Positions 1-8,836 of a DNA stretch of 64,000 nt are shown here, piece by piece. Location: assembly GCA_900635495.1 (NCBI GenBank), contig LR134136.1, positions 124,001 through 188,000 on the forward strand. Direction: 5' to 3'. The DNA is from Atlantibacter hermannii. Its GTDB lineage: Bacteria > Pseudomonadota > Gammaproteobacteria > Enterobacterales > Enterobacteriaceae. The notes beneath the pieces are model-generated. The model saw only the letters and a program-made list of their open reading frames with translations, did no database searches and was not told where the DNA came from. Numbering within the stretch: the first letter of the stretch is position 1; each line of letters starts with the position of its first letter. The position numbers and the translations under genes were made by a program.

Positions 1-1
1 T

Positions 2-628
2 TACTACTACTACAAAGAAGAAGCGCTGGCGGCCATTCAGGCTTCCGGTGAAACGCGCGGCGAACAGATCGCCCGCATTAACCACGAAATGCGTGAAGAG
101 TTATCCGGTATTGATGTCAAAGCCGAGCCGCAGCGTGCGTTTGCCGTATGGATGAAACACTATTTACGGCGTGAAAACAGCTATATGCAAAATGAATCGC
201 AGCAGGAAAAATTCCACACCAGGGAACCGCTTACGCTGCAACAATTCATTGAAGAGCCGGATACCGGTGGCTATGCGGGCGTGGCGCTGGATATCCTTGA
301 GGCGGTGAACAGCAAGGAAACCAAACGCATCGTGGTATCGATACCGAATAACGGCACGCTGGACTTCCTGCGTCCGGACGATGTGATTGAAATCAGCTGC
401 GATCTCAGCAAGAACGGCTTAAAGCCGGTAACCCCTGCGTACGTGCCCCAGGCGCAGAAAAATATGATCTCCTGCGTGAAGGAATACGAACGGCTGGGCG
501 TGGAGGCTATCCTCACCGGTGATCGCAGCCTGGCGGTGCGGGCGTTGATGGCGCACCCGCTGATAGGTTCGTGGAGCCTGGCGGAAAAACTGGTTCATGC
601 TTATATCGATGAACCTAAACACGCCTGA
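2..628 (+). CDS. GH4 family phospho-glycosidase, C-terminal part (5' end outside window)
   Basis: The frame is open from the left edge and ends at TGA 626-628, so only the last ~208 residues are present. The C-terminal end (GDRSLAVRALMAHPLIGSW) is the conserved tail of glycoside hydrolase family 4, as in 6-phospho-alpha/beta-glucosidases such as GlvA, AglB or ChbF. Members of this family use NAD+ and a divalent metal to cleave phosphorylated disaccharides delivered by a PTS. The NAD-binding N-terminus and metal ligands are outside the window, so substrate and anomer cannot be called. A convergent RpiR regulator follows directly, a usual partner of such sugar genes. The family assignment is good; specificity is unknown. 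Confidence 0.8.
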   Translation, partial: YYYYKEEALAAIQASGETRGEQIARINHEMREELSGIDVKAEPQRAFAVWMKHYLRRENSYMQNESQQEKFHTREPLTLQQFIEEPDTGGYAGVALDILEAVNSKETKRIVVSIPNNGTLDFLRPDDVIEISCDLSKNGLKPVTPAYVPQAQKNMISCVKEYERLGVEAILTGDRSLAVRALMAHPLIGSWSLAEKLVHAYIDEPKHA

Positions 629-638
629 GGCTGTGAAT

Positions 639-666
639 AAAGGGGCGTTGCGCCCCTTTATTTTTT
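639..666 (+). terminator. Rho-independent terminator after the GH4 gene
   Basis: Stem AAAGGGGCG / CGCCCCTTT with a two-base loop, followed by ATTTTTT. It begins 10 bases after the GH4 stop codon. The left arm gives a T-run in the other direction too, and the hairpin overlaps the last codons of the convergent RpiR gene, so it may serve both. Confidence 0.8.
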
Positions 667-1371
667 CTGGTTAAACCACAGCTTCAGTAAATGCTCGAAC
701 CCTAAAATACAGTAGCCAAAAAACGGATTGGACCAGTAAATATCGTCATCATACTTTTGCGGGTCGTGAATAATAAATGCGGTATCCGCCTGGGTTGCCA
801 GCGGGCTTTGGTAATCGCCGGTAAAACAGATGATATTGATATTTTTATTTTCCAGCGCTTTAAGCCAGTTTAAGGCGAAGCTGCTGCGTCCGGATTTGGA
901 TATTATCCAGATGGAATCAAATTTGGCGGCGGTCTTTTGTTCGAGAATTTCATAATCGGGCCACAGCGCCAGGGAAGCGTTTACCCCGGTAACCAGAAAT
1001 TTATTATAAATATACTGGGCGATAAGCTGCGAAAAGCCGCTGCCATGGATAAGGATTTTTTCACGGCTTAGCCCTTCCAGCAGCGTGTCCAGGGAGTGTG
1101 CGGGCTGAATATTCATGAAATCAACATCGTTGGTGACATCACGCCGGGGCATCGTAATGTTGAATTTAATGAAATACACCATTTCCAGCCAGCCGCTGAA
1201 TTTTAATTTTTTGGCCAGCCGGACCAGCGTTGAAGGGTTGCTGTAACATTTCTCAGCGACGCTGCGCACGCCTTCTTTAAGGCATAGCTCAGGGTTTTCC
1301 TGAATAGTATTCAGTACCAGTAATTCTGTTCGGGTGAATTTAATATCACGGAATAAATTTTGGATGTCCAT
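658..1371 (-). CDS. MurR/RpiR family transcriptional regulator
   Basis: This 237-aa protein has an N-terminal RpiR helix-turn-helix (about residues 1-75, with SVAEKCYSNPSTLVRLAKKL typical of the recognition region) and a C-terminal SIS sugar-phosphate-binding domain (about 85-230, ILIHGSGFSQLIAQY and SKSGRSSFALNWL). RpiR proteins sense sugar phosphates and control nearby sugar operons. It is convergent with the GH4 hydrolase and divergent from the FucP-like transporter, with 78 bases between the two starts, so either could be its target. The ATG is preceded by GGGAGCG. I do not recognise a specific orthologue. Confidence 0.82.
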   Translation of the reverse strand: MDIQNLFRDIKFTRTELLVLNTIQENPELCLKEGVRSVAEKCYSNPSTLVRLAKKLKFSGWLEMVYFIKFNITMPRRDVTNDVDFMNIQPAHSLDTLLEGLSREKILIHGSGFSQLIAQYIYNKFLVTGVNASLALWPDYEILEQKTAAKFDSIWIISKSGRSSFALNWLKALENKNINIICFTGDYQSPLATQADTAFIIHDPQKYDDDIYWSNPFFGYCILGFEHLLKLWFNQKK

Positions 1372-1449
1372 TATGCGCTCCCGATAATCTTCAAAACTTT
1401 ATCACAAGACGGCGCAGCACGGCATAACGCGTAAAGGAAATAACGTCAA

Positions 1450-2658
1450 ATGGCGAAAACGACAGGGGTGTTAATATCGGTTTTCTTTTTATGGGGAACC
1501 CTGACGGCAATCAACAGCACGTTACCCCTTTATTTTCTGGATTATTTCCAGTTAACCTGGCAGCAAGCGATCAGTATGAACACGCTGTTCTATCTGGCCC
1601 CTTTTTTAACCTGTCTGCCTTGCGGATGGCTGTTATCGCGATGGGGATATCGTCGAATGCTTTATGGCGCGCTGCTGCTCACAGCGGCGGGCGCGGCCTT
1701 GCTGGCGCTCGGGCTGGTGATGTATCAGTTCCGCCTGAGTCAGGGCGCGGTATTTGTGATGGCGTCGGGCGTTGCCGCGCTACAGGTGGTCACAAACCCT
1801 TACCTGGCGGCGCTGAGCGGGCCGGAACGCCAGGTTAGCCAGTTGTCGCTGGCCTCGGCGCTGAATTCTCTGGGCACCACGCTTGCCCCGCTGGCCGTCG
1901 CTGTCCTGCTGGCAAACTTCCCTGCGAACAGCGCATTGCACCAGGAGCCGCTGCGCTGGCTGTGGACCGGGCTGGCGCTGTTTGCCGTGTTGATTATTCT
2001 GCTCGGCAAAGCCAGCCGTCTGCCAGATGCCGCAGTGCGCCTGGCGAGGCCCAGCTTTCGCGCACTGTTTCAGCGTAAACGGATGATTTTACATATTCTG
2101 GCGCTGTTCATTTACGTCGGCGTTGAGGTCTCGCTGGCGACCAGTACGGCTAACTGGTGGGTGCAGGTCGGTGGCAAGCGCATCGATCAGGCGATGTCCT
2201 TAATGGCGGTGTACTGGGGCGGGGCGCTGGTTGGGCGCTTCGTATTTAGCGCCCTGGCGCATCGCATCAGCGTGCGTATGACAACGCTGTGTATGACCTG
2301 GAGCGCCATGCTGCTGGTACTGGCAGGGGTGATGCTGAATAACGCTCACGGCGGCTATTTATTGCTGATAACCGGCTTAGCGAACGCCATTCTCTATCCG
2401 GTCATTTTTAGCCAGTTGCTCAGAGATGCACAGGATCAGGCGGGGCTGGCGTCGGCGCTGGCGATTATGGCGGGGGTTGGCGGCGCGGTGCTGCCGTGGT
2501 TGCAGAGCGTGTTGATTGAAGAAATCACGCTGCGCTACAGCTTTTTACTGCCGGTCGCCCTGTATGGGCTGTTGACGCTGTGGGCCGGGTTTATGTGCCA
2601 GACGCCACGCAATGCGCCGCTTTCAACCGAAGTGGAAAGCGGCCTGAATCACGATTAG
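1450..2658 (+). CDS. MFS sugar transporter, FHS/FucP-like
   Basis: A 402-aa integral membrane protein with about 12 hydrophobic segments. The N-terminus (FFLWGTLTAINSTLPLYF, then NTLFYLAPFLTCLPCGWLLSRWGYRR) and a conserved ALQVVTNPYLAALSGPE stretch match the fucose:H+ symporter (FHS) branch of the major facilitator superfamily. The stop codon overlaps the stop of the convergent ghrB by two bases. It is divergent from the RpiR gene, which may regulate it. The substrate is not evident from sequence; a sugar or sugar acid is likely. AAGGA lies upstream of the chosen ATG. Confidence 0.8.
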   Translation: MAKTTGVLISVFFLWGTLTAINSTLPLYFLDYFQLTWQQAISMNTLFYLAPFLTCLPCGWLLSRWGYRRMLYGALLLTAAGAALLALGLVMYQFRLSQGAVFVMASGVAALQVVTNPYLAALSGPERQVSQLSLASALNSLGTTLAPLAVAVLLANFPANSALHQEPLRWLWTGLALFAVLIILLGKASRLPDAAVRLARPSFRALFQRKRMILHILALFIYVGVEVSLATSTANWWVQVGGKRIDQAMSLMAVYWGGALVGRFVFSALAHRISVRMTTLCMTWSAMLLVLAGVMLNNAHGGYLLLITGLANAILYPVIFSQLLRDAQDQAGLASALAIMAGVGGAVLPWLQSVLIEEITLRYSFLLPVALYGLLTLWAGFMCQTPRNAPLSTEVESGLNHD

Positions 2659-3632
2659 CCGTTAAGCACCTGCGGGTTCACGCAGTTCTTTTCGACGTTA
2701 CCGCTTAATGCGTCGATCAGGTTATCCACGGCGCAGGCGGCCATGTTGTAGCGGGTTTCATGGGTGGCGGAGCCGATATGCGGCAGCGCTACCACGTTCG
2801 GCATCTTCAGCAGTTTGGAGTCGACCGGCAGCGGCTCCTGCTCAAACACGTCCAGGCCCGCGGCGTGGATCTCGCCTGCTTTCAGTGCCGCGATCAGCGC
2901 CGCTTCATCCACCACCGGGCCACGGCCTGCGTTGATGAATACCGCAGACGATTTCATGGTTTTGAACTGCTTCTCGCCAATCATATGGTAGGTTTCATCG
3001 GTTAACGGCAGCACCAGACACACGAAATCCGACTCCGCCAGCAGGGTGTCGATATCGCAATAACGCGCATTGAAACGTTCTTCGGCTTCGCTGTGATGGC
3101 GGCGTGCGTTGTACAAAATCGGCATTGAAAAACCGAAGTGCGCGCGCTGCGCCAGCGCCAGGCCAATACGTCCCATGCCGATGATGCCCATGGTTTTATG
3201 GTGCACATCAATGCCAAACCAGTCCGGCCCGATACTCTTCTGCCATTCGCCTTTCTTCACGCGCTCCGCCACTTCCACCGCACGACGTGCGGTTGCCAGC
3301 ACCAGCGTCATCATGGTGTCGGCCACGGTTTCGGTCAGCACAGTCGGGGTGTGCATCAGCGCCACCTTACGGGCCGTTAACGCATCGACATCAAAGTTGT
3401 CGTAGCCTACTGAAATAGTCGAGGTGGCACGCAATTGCGGCATCTTTTCCAGCAGTGCGGCATCAACGTTCTGGCTGGAACCCAGCAGGCCAACTGCGTT
3501 TGCGAACAACTCCGGATGCTTCGCCTGGCTTTCGGCGTCAATGCTGGCGAGCTCGGTAACGTCAAAGTGGCTTTGCAGGCGGCTTAGCAGGTCATCAGGT
3601 AAGGATTTATAGAGAATTACAGACGGCTTCAT
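2655..3632 (-). CDS. ghrB: Glyoxylate/hydroxypyruvate/2-ketogluconate reductase GhrB (KguD role)
   Basis: A 325-aa D-isomer-specific 2-hydroxyacid dehydrogenase, close to E. coli GhrB (YiaE). The NAD(P) Rossmann motif GIIGMGRIGLALAQ is at about residues 148-161, and the catalytic Arg/Glu/His lie in the NAGRGPVVDE and LPHIGSATHE regions. GhrB reduces glyoxylate, hydroxypyruvate and 2-keto-D-gluconate with NADPH. Here it is the last gene of ptxS-kguE-kguK-kguT, the position of kguD in Pseudomonas, where the reductase acts on 2-keto-6-phosphogluconate. I infer that it serves the kgu pathway. The start has GGAGAGAG upstream. Confidence 0.93.
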   Translation of the reverse strand: MKPSVILYKSLPDDLLSRLQSHFDVTELASIDAESQAKHPELFANAVGLLGSSQNVDAALLEKMPQLRATSTISVGYDNFDVDALTARKVALMHTPTVLTETVADTMMTLVLATARRAVEVAERVKKGEWQKSIGPDWFGIDVHHKTMGIIGMGRIGLALAQRAHFGFSMPILYNARRHHSEAEERFNARYCDIDTLLAESDFVCLVLPLTDETYHMIGEKQFKTMKSSAVFINAGRGPVVDEAALIAALKAGEIHAAGLDVFEQEPLPVDSKLLKMPNVVALPHIGSATHETRYNMAACAVDNLIDALSGNVEKNCVNPQVLNG

Positions 3633-3698
3633 TCACTCTCTCCGTGGAACGTGTCGGATGTGATGGCAAAGCGGGCGGCTGGTTGCCGCCCGTCGCCT

Positions 3699-4979
3699 TT
3701 AAGCATGGCGTGCGCCTGCCGGATGTTTTTGATGATTAGCAGGCTTAACAATTAAAGTAAGCCACACTGAGGCAAAAAGTGCCACACCCATAAAAATGTA
3801 GGATGCGGACGGGCTGCCGGTGACGCCGTTCAGATAACCCACGACCCAGGAACCGATAAACGAGCCCAGCGCACCCATACTGTTAATGAGCGCCATCGCG
3901 CCGCCCGCCACGTTCTTAGGCAGCATTTCCGGGATAATCGCAAAGAACGGACCATAAGGCGCATACATCGCCGCACCGGCGATCACCAACAGGGTGTAAG
4001 AGAGCCAGAAGTTATTCGCGCCAACAGCCCAGGAACCGATAAAGGCGAATGCGCCAATCAGCAGCAACGGCCAGACGAACAGTTTGCGGTTTTGCATTTT
4101 GTCCGACGCCCACGACACCAGAATCATGGCGATGGTGGCCGCCAGGTAGGGAACAGAAGAGAGCCAGCCCACTTCCACCATGCCCATATTTTCACTGCCG
4201 TTGCGGATAATCGACGGCAACCACAGCACGAAGCCATACACGCCGATGCTCCAGGCGAAATACTGCATGCACAGCAGCACCACGTTGCGGGAACGGAAGG
4301 CTTCACTGTAGTTGCGGACTGCTTTAATGCCTTTTTGTTCTTCGTCCAGTTGAGCCTGCAGGGCGGCTTTTTCGCTGTCTGCCAGCCAGTTCACCTGGTT
4401 GGGTTTATCTTTCACCAGCACCCACCAGCAGAAAGCCCAGATGATTGCCGGTACGCCTTCAATGATAAACATTTCGCGCCAGCCAAAAGCCTGGATCAGA
4501 TAGCCGGACACCACGGACATCCACAACACGGTGACCGGGTTACCCAGGATGAGGAAGGTGTTGGCACGCGAGCGTTCCGATTTGGTGAACCAGTTACTGA
4601 TGTAAATCAGCATCGCAGGCATGACCGCCGCTTCCACGACCCCAAGGATAAAGCGGATCGCCGCCAGCATCGGGATATTGCTCACCATCCCGGTCAGCGA
4701 GGCGCAACCGCCCCATAAAATCAGGCAGATGAAAATCAGTTTACGGACGCTGCGGCGCTCGGCATACATCGCGCCGGGGATCTGGAAGAAGAAATAGCCG
4801 AGGAAAAACAGCGCACCAAGCAGCGACGAAACGCCCTTGGTGATGCCCAAATCCTCGTTAATGCCAGCCGCAGACGCAAAGCTGAAGTTGGCACGGTCAA
4901 GATACGCCAGGCTGTAAGTAATAAAGATGATCGGCATGATGTACAGCCAGCGTTTTGGCGCATTGGTTGGGCTTTTCAT
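3699..4979 (-). CDS. kguT: 2-ketogluconate transporter KguT (MFS, anion:cation symporter family)
   Basis: A 426-aa MFS permease with ~12 membrane segments. The LAYLDRANFSFASAAGINEDLG motif region after the first helix is the hallmark of the ACS family (GudP, ExuT, KguT). The preceding kguK and kguE and the following ghrB identify it as the ketogluconate importer. An ATG two codons further upstream also exists, but the AGGG ribosome site is spaced correctly only for the ATG used here. Sixty-six bases separate it from ghrB, so the genes are probably co-transcribed. Confidence 0.88.
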   Translation of the reverse strand: MKSPTNAPKRWLYIMPIIFITYSLAYLDRANFSFASAAGINEDLGITKGVSSLLGALFFLGYFFFQIPGAMYAERRSVRKLIFICLILWGGCASLTGMVSNIPMLAAIRFILGVVEAAVMPAMLIYISNWFTKSERSRANTFLILGNPVTVLWMSVVSGYLIQAFGWREMFIIEGVPAIIWAFCWWVLVKDKPNQVNWLADSEKAALQAQLDEEQKGIKAVRNYSEAFRSRNVVLLCMQYFAWSIGVYGFVLWLPSIIRNGSENMGMVEVGWLSSVPYLAATIAMILVSWASDKMQNRKLFVWPLLLIGAFAFIGSWAVGANNFWLSYTLLVIAGAAMYAPYGPFFAIIPEMLPKNVAGGAMALINSMGALGSFIGSWVVGYLNGVTGSPSASYIFMGVALFASVWLTLIVKPANHQKHPAGARHA

Positions 4980-5056
4980 AGACATCCCTCAGGTTTAGGG
5001 TTGCGCATCGCGTCCGGGTGTAGGGTCAGAAGCGGATGCAGGATTCAGTCAGACGT

Positions 5057-6016
5057 TTATACACACAGCGTGGATTCGCTGGCGGCCAGTTCAGCGCGGG
5101 TGGGTAAGCCTTCGCTGTCCCCCTGCACCTGAATCGCCAGAGCGCCAATGGTGTTGCCCCGGCGTACCGCATCGCGAATCGATAATCCATCCAGCAAACC
5201 GCTGATCACGCCGACGGCAAAGCCATCGCCTGCGCCAACGGTGTCCACAACATGCCTGACATTGCAGGCTGCCACGCTACCCTGCTCACCCTGAGCAGTT
5301 TTGAACCAGGCGCCATCCGCACCGGTTTTGATCGCCACGCACGTCACGCCGTGGTCGAGATAAAAGTCGGCGATCGCTTCAGGCTGGCGATAGCCGGTAA
5401 GAATTTCGCCTTCGTTAATGCCCGGAAGCACCCAGTTCGCCTGAAACGCCAGCTTGTTAAGCTGTTCCACCATTTGCGCTTCGCTTTTCCACAGCACCGG
5501 GCGCAGATTGGGATCGAAAGAGATAGTTTTGCCCTGGCTGCGGAACAGCGAGGCCGCATGGTTCAGCAACGCCAGTGACGTTTCCGACAGCGCCGCCGCC
5601 ACGCCGCTCAGGTGCAAATGGCGCGCTGAGTTAAAGCCGATATAGCCTGCGTCTTCCACTGACAGATGGCTGGCCGCAGAGCCTTTACGGAAATATTCCA
5701 CAATGGGATCGGTTCCATTTTCGGCTTTAGATTTCAACTGGAAACCGGTCGGGTAGCGGTCATCAATGGTTACGGCGCGGGTATCGATGCCTTCACGCTT
5801 CAGACATTCAAGAACGTAGCGGCCATGAGAGTCGTTGCCAACGCGGCTAACCCAGCCCACGCGGAAACCGAGCCGGGCCAGGCCTGTCGCCACGTTCAGT
5901 TCCGCCCCCGCGACGCGCTTAATAAAGTGCTCGACGTTTTCCAGCGGACCGGTTTCGGTGGCCACGAACATGGCCATGGCCTCGCCGACAGTGATGATAT
6001 CCAGAGAGTCAGACAT
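5057..6016 (-). CDS. kguK: 2-ketogluconate kinase KguK (PfkB family)
   Basis: A 319-aa ribokinase/PfkB-type sugar kinase. It shows the N-terminal TVGEAMAMF strand, the substrate-binding AGAELNVATGLARLG block near residue 36, and the C-terminal ATP/anion-hole signature DTVGAGDGFAVG around residue 253 with the catalytic Asp. It would phosphorylate 2-keto-D-gluconate to 2-keto-6-phosphogluconate in the cytoplasm. By sequence alone it could be a KdgK (2-keto-3-deoxygluconate kinase). The neighbours kguE and kguT and the PtxS-type regulator decide for KguK. Its ATG lies 3 bases after the kguE stop, indicating tight coupling. Confidence 0.88.
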   Translation of the reverse strand: MSDSLDIITVGEAMAMFVATETGPLENVEHFIKRVAGAELNVATGLARLGFRVGWVSRVGNDSHGRYVLECLKREGIDTRAVTIDDRYPTGFQLKSKAENGTDPIVEYFRKGSAASHLSVEDAGYIGFNSARHLHLSGVAAALSETSLALLNHAASLFRSQGKTISFDPNLRPVLWKSEAQMVEQLNKLAFQANWVLPGINEGEILTGYRQPEAIADFYLDHGVTCVAIKTGADGAWFKTAQGEQGSVAACNVRHVVDTVGAGDGFAVGVISGLLDGLSIRDAVRRGNTIGALAIQVQGDSEGLPTRAELAASESTLCV

Positions 6017-6019
6017 CGC

Positions 6020-6769
6020 TTAAACCTCGCGTAACAGATTAACGTAATGACGGGTGACCGCCGTCAGATCGTCGCCTTCCAGCGGGAACTCTATTCCGCG
6101 CGGCGCATCACCGGGCAACTGGCGCAGCATTTCAAGCCAGCGCGGTTCCGCCTGATCCAGTGCCACCGCATGGAAGCGGTCATGGCGAGCCTCGGCGGCT
6201 TTAACATGAATATAGCTCACCAGAGGAGCCAGCTTGCTGGCGGCCAGTTCCGGCGATTCCCCGACCCACAGCCAGTTAGCCATATCAAACGTGAGCGTGA
6301 CCGGGAGGTTCGTGACCGATATGGCGGCCTGAAAGCGCTGCATCGGGGCCAGTTTTCCGTAGCGGGTTTGATCGTTTTCCACCACCAGCGCCACCGAGGA
6401 ATCGGCCAGCAGCGCACGCAGCGGTTCAGCGGCGTGGCTGGACTGGAAATTGCCCAGCGAGACTTTGAGCCAGTGCGCGTTGAGGGTTTTCGCTTCTTCA
6501 AGCAGGGCGGGAAGGTCAGGGTTGAGCGCGCCGCTGTCAGTAAACAGCGCCTGCGGCGCGGAGTAGCATGCTTTCAGATGATGAGACGCGATAGCGGCGG
6601 CAAACGTCGGTAGCGCATTCAGCTCCTGCTCAGACAGCAGTTCCCGGCGAATTTCCACGCCATCCGCGCCTGCAGCGGCGATGATCGGCAGTAGCGCCTG
6701 CTGGCCGCCCAGTTCGGTCACGCGGGAATTCCCGTAGGCCGCAGTGACAACAATAATCGCGTTTTTCAT
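6020..6769 (-). CDS. kguE: Sugar phosphate isomerase/epimerase-like protein KguE
   Basis: A 249-aa protein of the AP-endonuclease-2/xylose isomerase TIM-barrel family. Visible family features are GADGVEIRRELL near residue 35, VVENDQTRYG near 130, TFDMANWLWVGESP near 158 and YIHVKAAE near 185, matching the metal-binding strands. It is the first gene of the kgu operon, as in Pseudomonas, where its exact reaction is still unclear. GAGGAATAACC precedes the ATG. The PtxS-like operator lies about 50 bases upstream of the start. Confidence 0.85.
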   Translation of the reverse strand: MKNAIIVVTAAYGNSRVTELGGQQALLPIIAAAGADGVEIRRELLSEQELNALPTFAAAIASHHLKACYSAPQALFTDSGALNPDLPALLEEAKTLNAHWLKVSLGNFQSSHAAEPLRALLADSSVALVVENDQTRYGKLAPMQRFQAAISVTNLPVTLTFDMANWLWVGESPELAASKLAPLVSYIHVKAAEARHDRFHAVALDQAEPRWLEMLRQLPGDAPRGIEFPLEGDDLTAVTRHYVNLLREV

Positions 6770-6815
6770 GGTTATTCCTCAACGACGTTTTTTTCATCGA
6801 CAGGAATACGCTAGA

Positions 6816-6829
6816 TGGAACCGGTTCCA
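6816..6829. promoter_or_regulatory. Putative PtxS operator in front of kguE
   Basis: TGGAACCGGTTCCA is a perfect 14-base palindrome in the 107-base gap between ptxS and kguE. It differs from the published Pseudomonas PtxS palindrome TGAAACCGGTTTCA only at symmetric positions, and has the central CG step typical of LacI-family operators. It is placed to repress kguEKT-ghrB until ketogluconate is present. Confidence 0.78.
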
Positions 6830-6876
6830 AAAGAAAGGCAGGCATGACGAATTTATGATCGCCATCACGAAGCGAT

Positions 6877-7896
6877 TTAACGGGATGTGGAGCCGCGAAC
6901 GATAAGCTCGCCGGAGAAAACCTGTTCGCGAACGGTGTCGCTGACGCCTTCAATACGGCGCACCACCTGCTCCAGAGCGGCATAACCAATCTGCCATGTG
7001 GGCTGTTTCAGCGTGGTAATGCCGACGCCTGCCAGCTCGGCCCATTCAAGCTCATCAAAACCGAGCAGGCCAATATCGCTGCCCCAGTGCAGGCCGATGC
7101 GTTTCAGGGAGCGGGCCACCTGGAGGGTGAGCGCACCGTTAGCCGAAATCACCGCTTTGCGCATACCGCGCCAGGTCTGATGAAACTGGCGCAGGGTATT
7201 ATCGAGCTTTTCCGTTTCCTGCAGCGGAATTTCCGCATTCTGCGCCACAACGCCGGGGTAGCGTTGCGCGGTCTGTTCGAAGGCCTGCAGGCGCTCGCGG
7301 CGGGTATTGACGGTACCGAGCGGTTCGCTCAGAAACAGCAGTGCTTCAAAGCCCTGCTCGATCAGATGCTCCGTGGCGGTGGTGGCGGCCTGGGTGTTGT
7401 CCAGTCCCACCACGTCACAGGCAAAGTCCGGGATTTTGCGGTCAATCAGCACCATGGGCAGCGATGACTGTTGCAGCCGGTTCAGCCCCTCTTCGCGCAT
7501 CCCTACGGCGTTCACCACAATGCCTTCCACCTGATAGCTGCGCAGCAAATCCAGGTAATGTAATTCCTGGTCCACTTCGTTATTGGTATTACACACCAGC
7601 GGCGTAAAGCCTTTTTCGCGGCAGGCGGCTTCGATGCCGCTGAGGACATTGACGGAATAGGGGTTAGTGATGTCGGCGATAATCAGCCCGATTAGCCGGG
7701 TGCGACCGCGCTTAAGCCCGCGCGCCATCTGGCTGGGGTGATAATCAAGGGTCGCGATGGCCTTTTCGATGCGCGCCAGTAAGTCGTCGGAAAGCAGATG
7801 CTTTTCACCGTTTAAGTAACGCGAGACGCTGGTTTTACCGGTTTTTGCCGCTTTTGCCACATCGCTGATGGTTGCGCGCGTCGTGGATCGAGTCAT
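6877..7896 (-). CDS. ptxS: LacI-family repressor PtxS of 2-ketogluconate utilisation
   Basis: A 339-aa LacI/GalR regulator. The N-terminal helix-turn-helix (TISDVAKAAKTGKTSVSRYLN, then the hinge helix PSQMARGLKRG) is followed by a periplasmic-binding-like effector domain (LIGLIIADITNPYSVNVLSGIE onward). It lies directly upstream of kguEKT-ghrB in the same direction, as ptxS does in Pseudomonas. The frame stays open 20 codons further upstream, but the ATG used here has AGGGG at correct spacing and gives the usual LacI length. The palindrome between this gene and kguE is its likely target. Confidence 0.88.
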   Translation of the reverse strand: MTRSTTRATISDVAKAAKTGKTSVSRYLNGEKHLLSDDLLARIEKAIATLDYHPSQMARGLKRGRTRLIGLIIADITNPYSVNVLSGIEAACREKGFTPLVCNTNNEVDQELHYLDLLRSYQVEGIVVNAVGMREEGLNRLQQSSLPMVLIDRKIPDFACDVVGLDNTQAATTATEHLIEQGFEALLFLSEPLGTVNTRRERLQAFEQTAQRYPGVVAQNAEIPLQETEKLDNTLRQFHQTWRGMRKAVISANGALTLQVARSLKRIGLHWGSDIGLLGFDELEWAELAGVGITTLKQPTWQIGYAALEQVVRRIEGVSDTVREQVFSGELIVRGSTSR

Positions 7897-7934
7897 CGTT
7901 GCCCCTGTACCGTTGTGCTCCAGACTTTCCCTGT

Positions 7935-7956
7935 TTGCCTCCCGACAGGGAGGCAA
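7935..7956 (-). terminator. GC-rich hairpin between yiaD and ptxS
   Basis: TTGCCTCCC and GGGAGGCAA form a perfect 9-bp stem around a four-base loop, downstream of yiaD and just upstream of the ptxS ribosome site. There is no clear T-run, so termination of yiaD is uncertain. It could also act in the ptxS leader. Confidence 0.4.
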
Positions 7957-8007
7957 GGGGAGGCAACAGTATCACACTTTTCGCGCCGGGCCAGCCAGCG
8001 CAACGGC

Positions 8008-8670
8008 TTACTGAATCGGGGAGAGGGTAATTTCTACGCGGCGGTTTTGCGCTTTCCCTTCGGCGGTGCTGTTGCTGGCGATGGGGTTAGCCGGGCCCAT
8101 GCCGCGGGTCTGGATGCGGTTTGCCGCTACGCCCTGGGTGATGAGCGCGCTGGCGACGGAGTCCGCACGCTGTTGCGACAGACGCATATTTAAATCGTTA
8201 CTGCCGGTGCTGTCGGTGTAACCGAGTACGTTAACGGCGGTTTTCGGATACTCTTTCAGCACCATCGCCACGCCGGTCAGGGTATTCGCGCCCGCCGGTT
8301 TGAGGTTGGCCTGGTTGCTGTCGAAGGTGACGTTATTTGGCATGTTTAGCACAATATTGTCGCCATTTCGCGTCACGCTGACGCCGGTTCCCTGCATTTT
8401 GTCGCGCAGTTTGGCTTCCTGCACGTCCATGTAATACCCGACGCCGCCGCCCAGCGCCGCACCGGCTGCCGCGCCGATCAGCGCGCCTTTGCCGCGATCC
8501 TTTTTCGAGGAGGAGAGTGCGCCGACGCCCGCGCCAACTAATGAGCCGATACCCGCGCCGATGCCGGAGCTCCCGGCTTCGCGCTCGCCGGTATAGGGGT
8601 TAGTCGTACAGCCAGAAACTGCCAGTGCGCCGCTGATCACAGCCGCAAGAACCATAACGCGTTTTTTCAT
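8008..8670 (-). CDS. yiaD: OmpA-family outer-membrane lipoprotein YiaD
   Basis: A 220-aa protein almost identical to E. coli YiaD. It has a lipoprotein signal (lipobox AVSGC, Cys near 21), a glycine-zipper segment (GIGAGIGSLVGAGVGAL and GALIGAAAGAALGGGVGYY) and a C-terminal OmpA-like peptidoglycan-binding domain (VLGYTDSTGSNDLNMRLSQQ, with NRRVEI at the end). YiaD was found in E. coli as a multicopy suppressor of a BamD mutant. A TTG two codons upstream is possible, but ATG-AAA-AAA matches the E. coli start. It is divergent from bisC. Confidence 0.94.
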   Translation of the reverse strand: MKKRVMVLAAVISGALAVSGCTTNPYTGEREAGSSGIGAGIGSLVGAGVGALSSSKKDRGKGALIGAAAGAALGGGVGYYMDVQEAKLRDKMQGTGVSVTRNGDNIVLNMPNNVTFDSNQANLKPAGANTLTGVAMVLKEYPKTAVNVLGYTDSTGSNDLNMRLSQQRADSVASALITQGVAANRIQTRGMGPANPIASNSTAEGKAQNRRVEITLSPIQ

Positions 8671-8836
8671 TATCAAATCCCAATGATTTATTTCGTTGCC
8701 ACAATCAGGCGTAGCGGTTGATTATGACCTGCGAATAGTTAGAAAATTTTGGGAAGTCGTCTGATTTTGTCAGCGAAAGTAACGATGGGGTCGCCAGAAC
8801 CCCGATTTTGACCTGCAAACACCGTCAGGAGCTGAT

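Noticed and set aside
4092..4718. A 208-codon plus-strand open frame inside kguT
   Set aside because: Shadow of a transporter gene with clear homology on the other strand.
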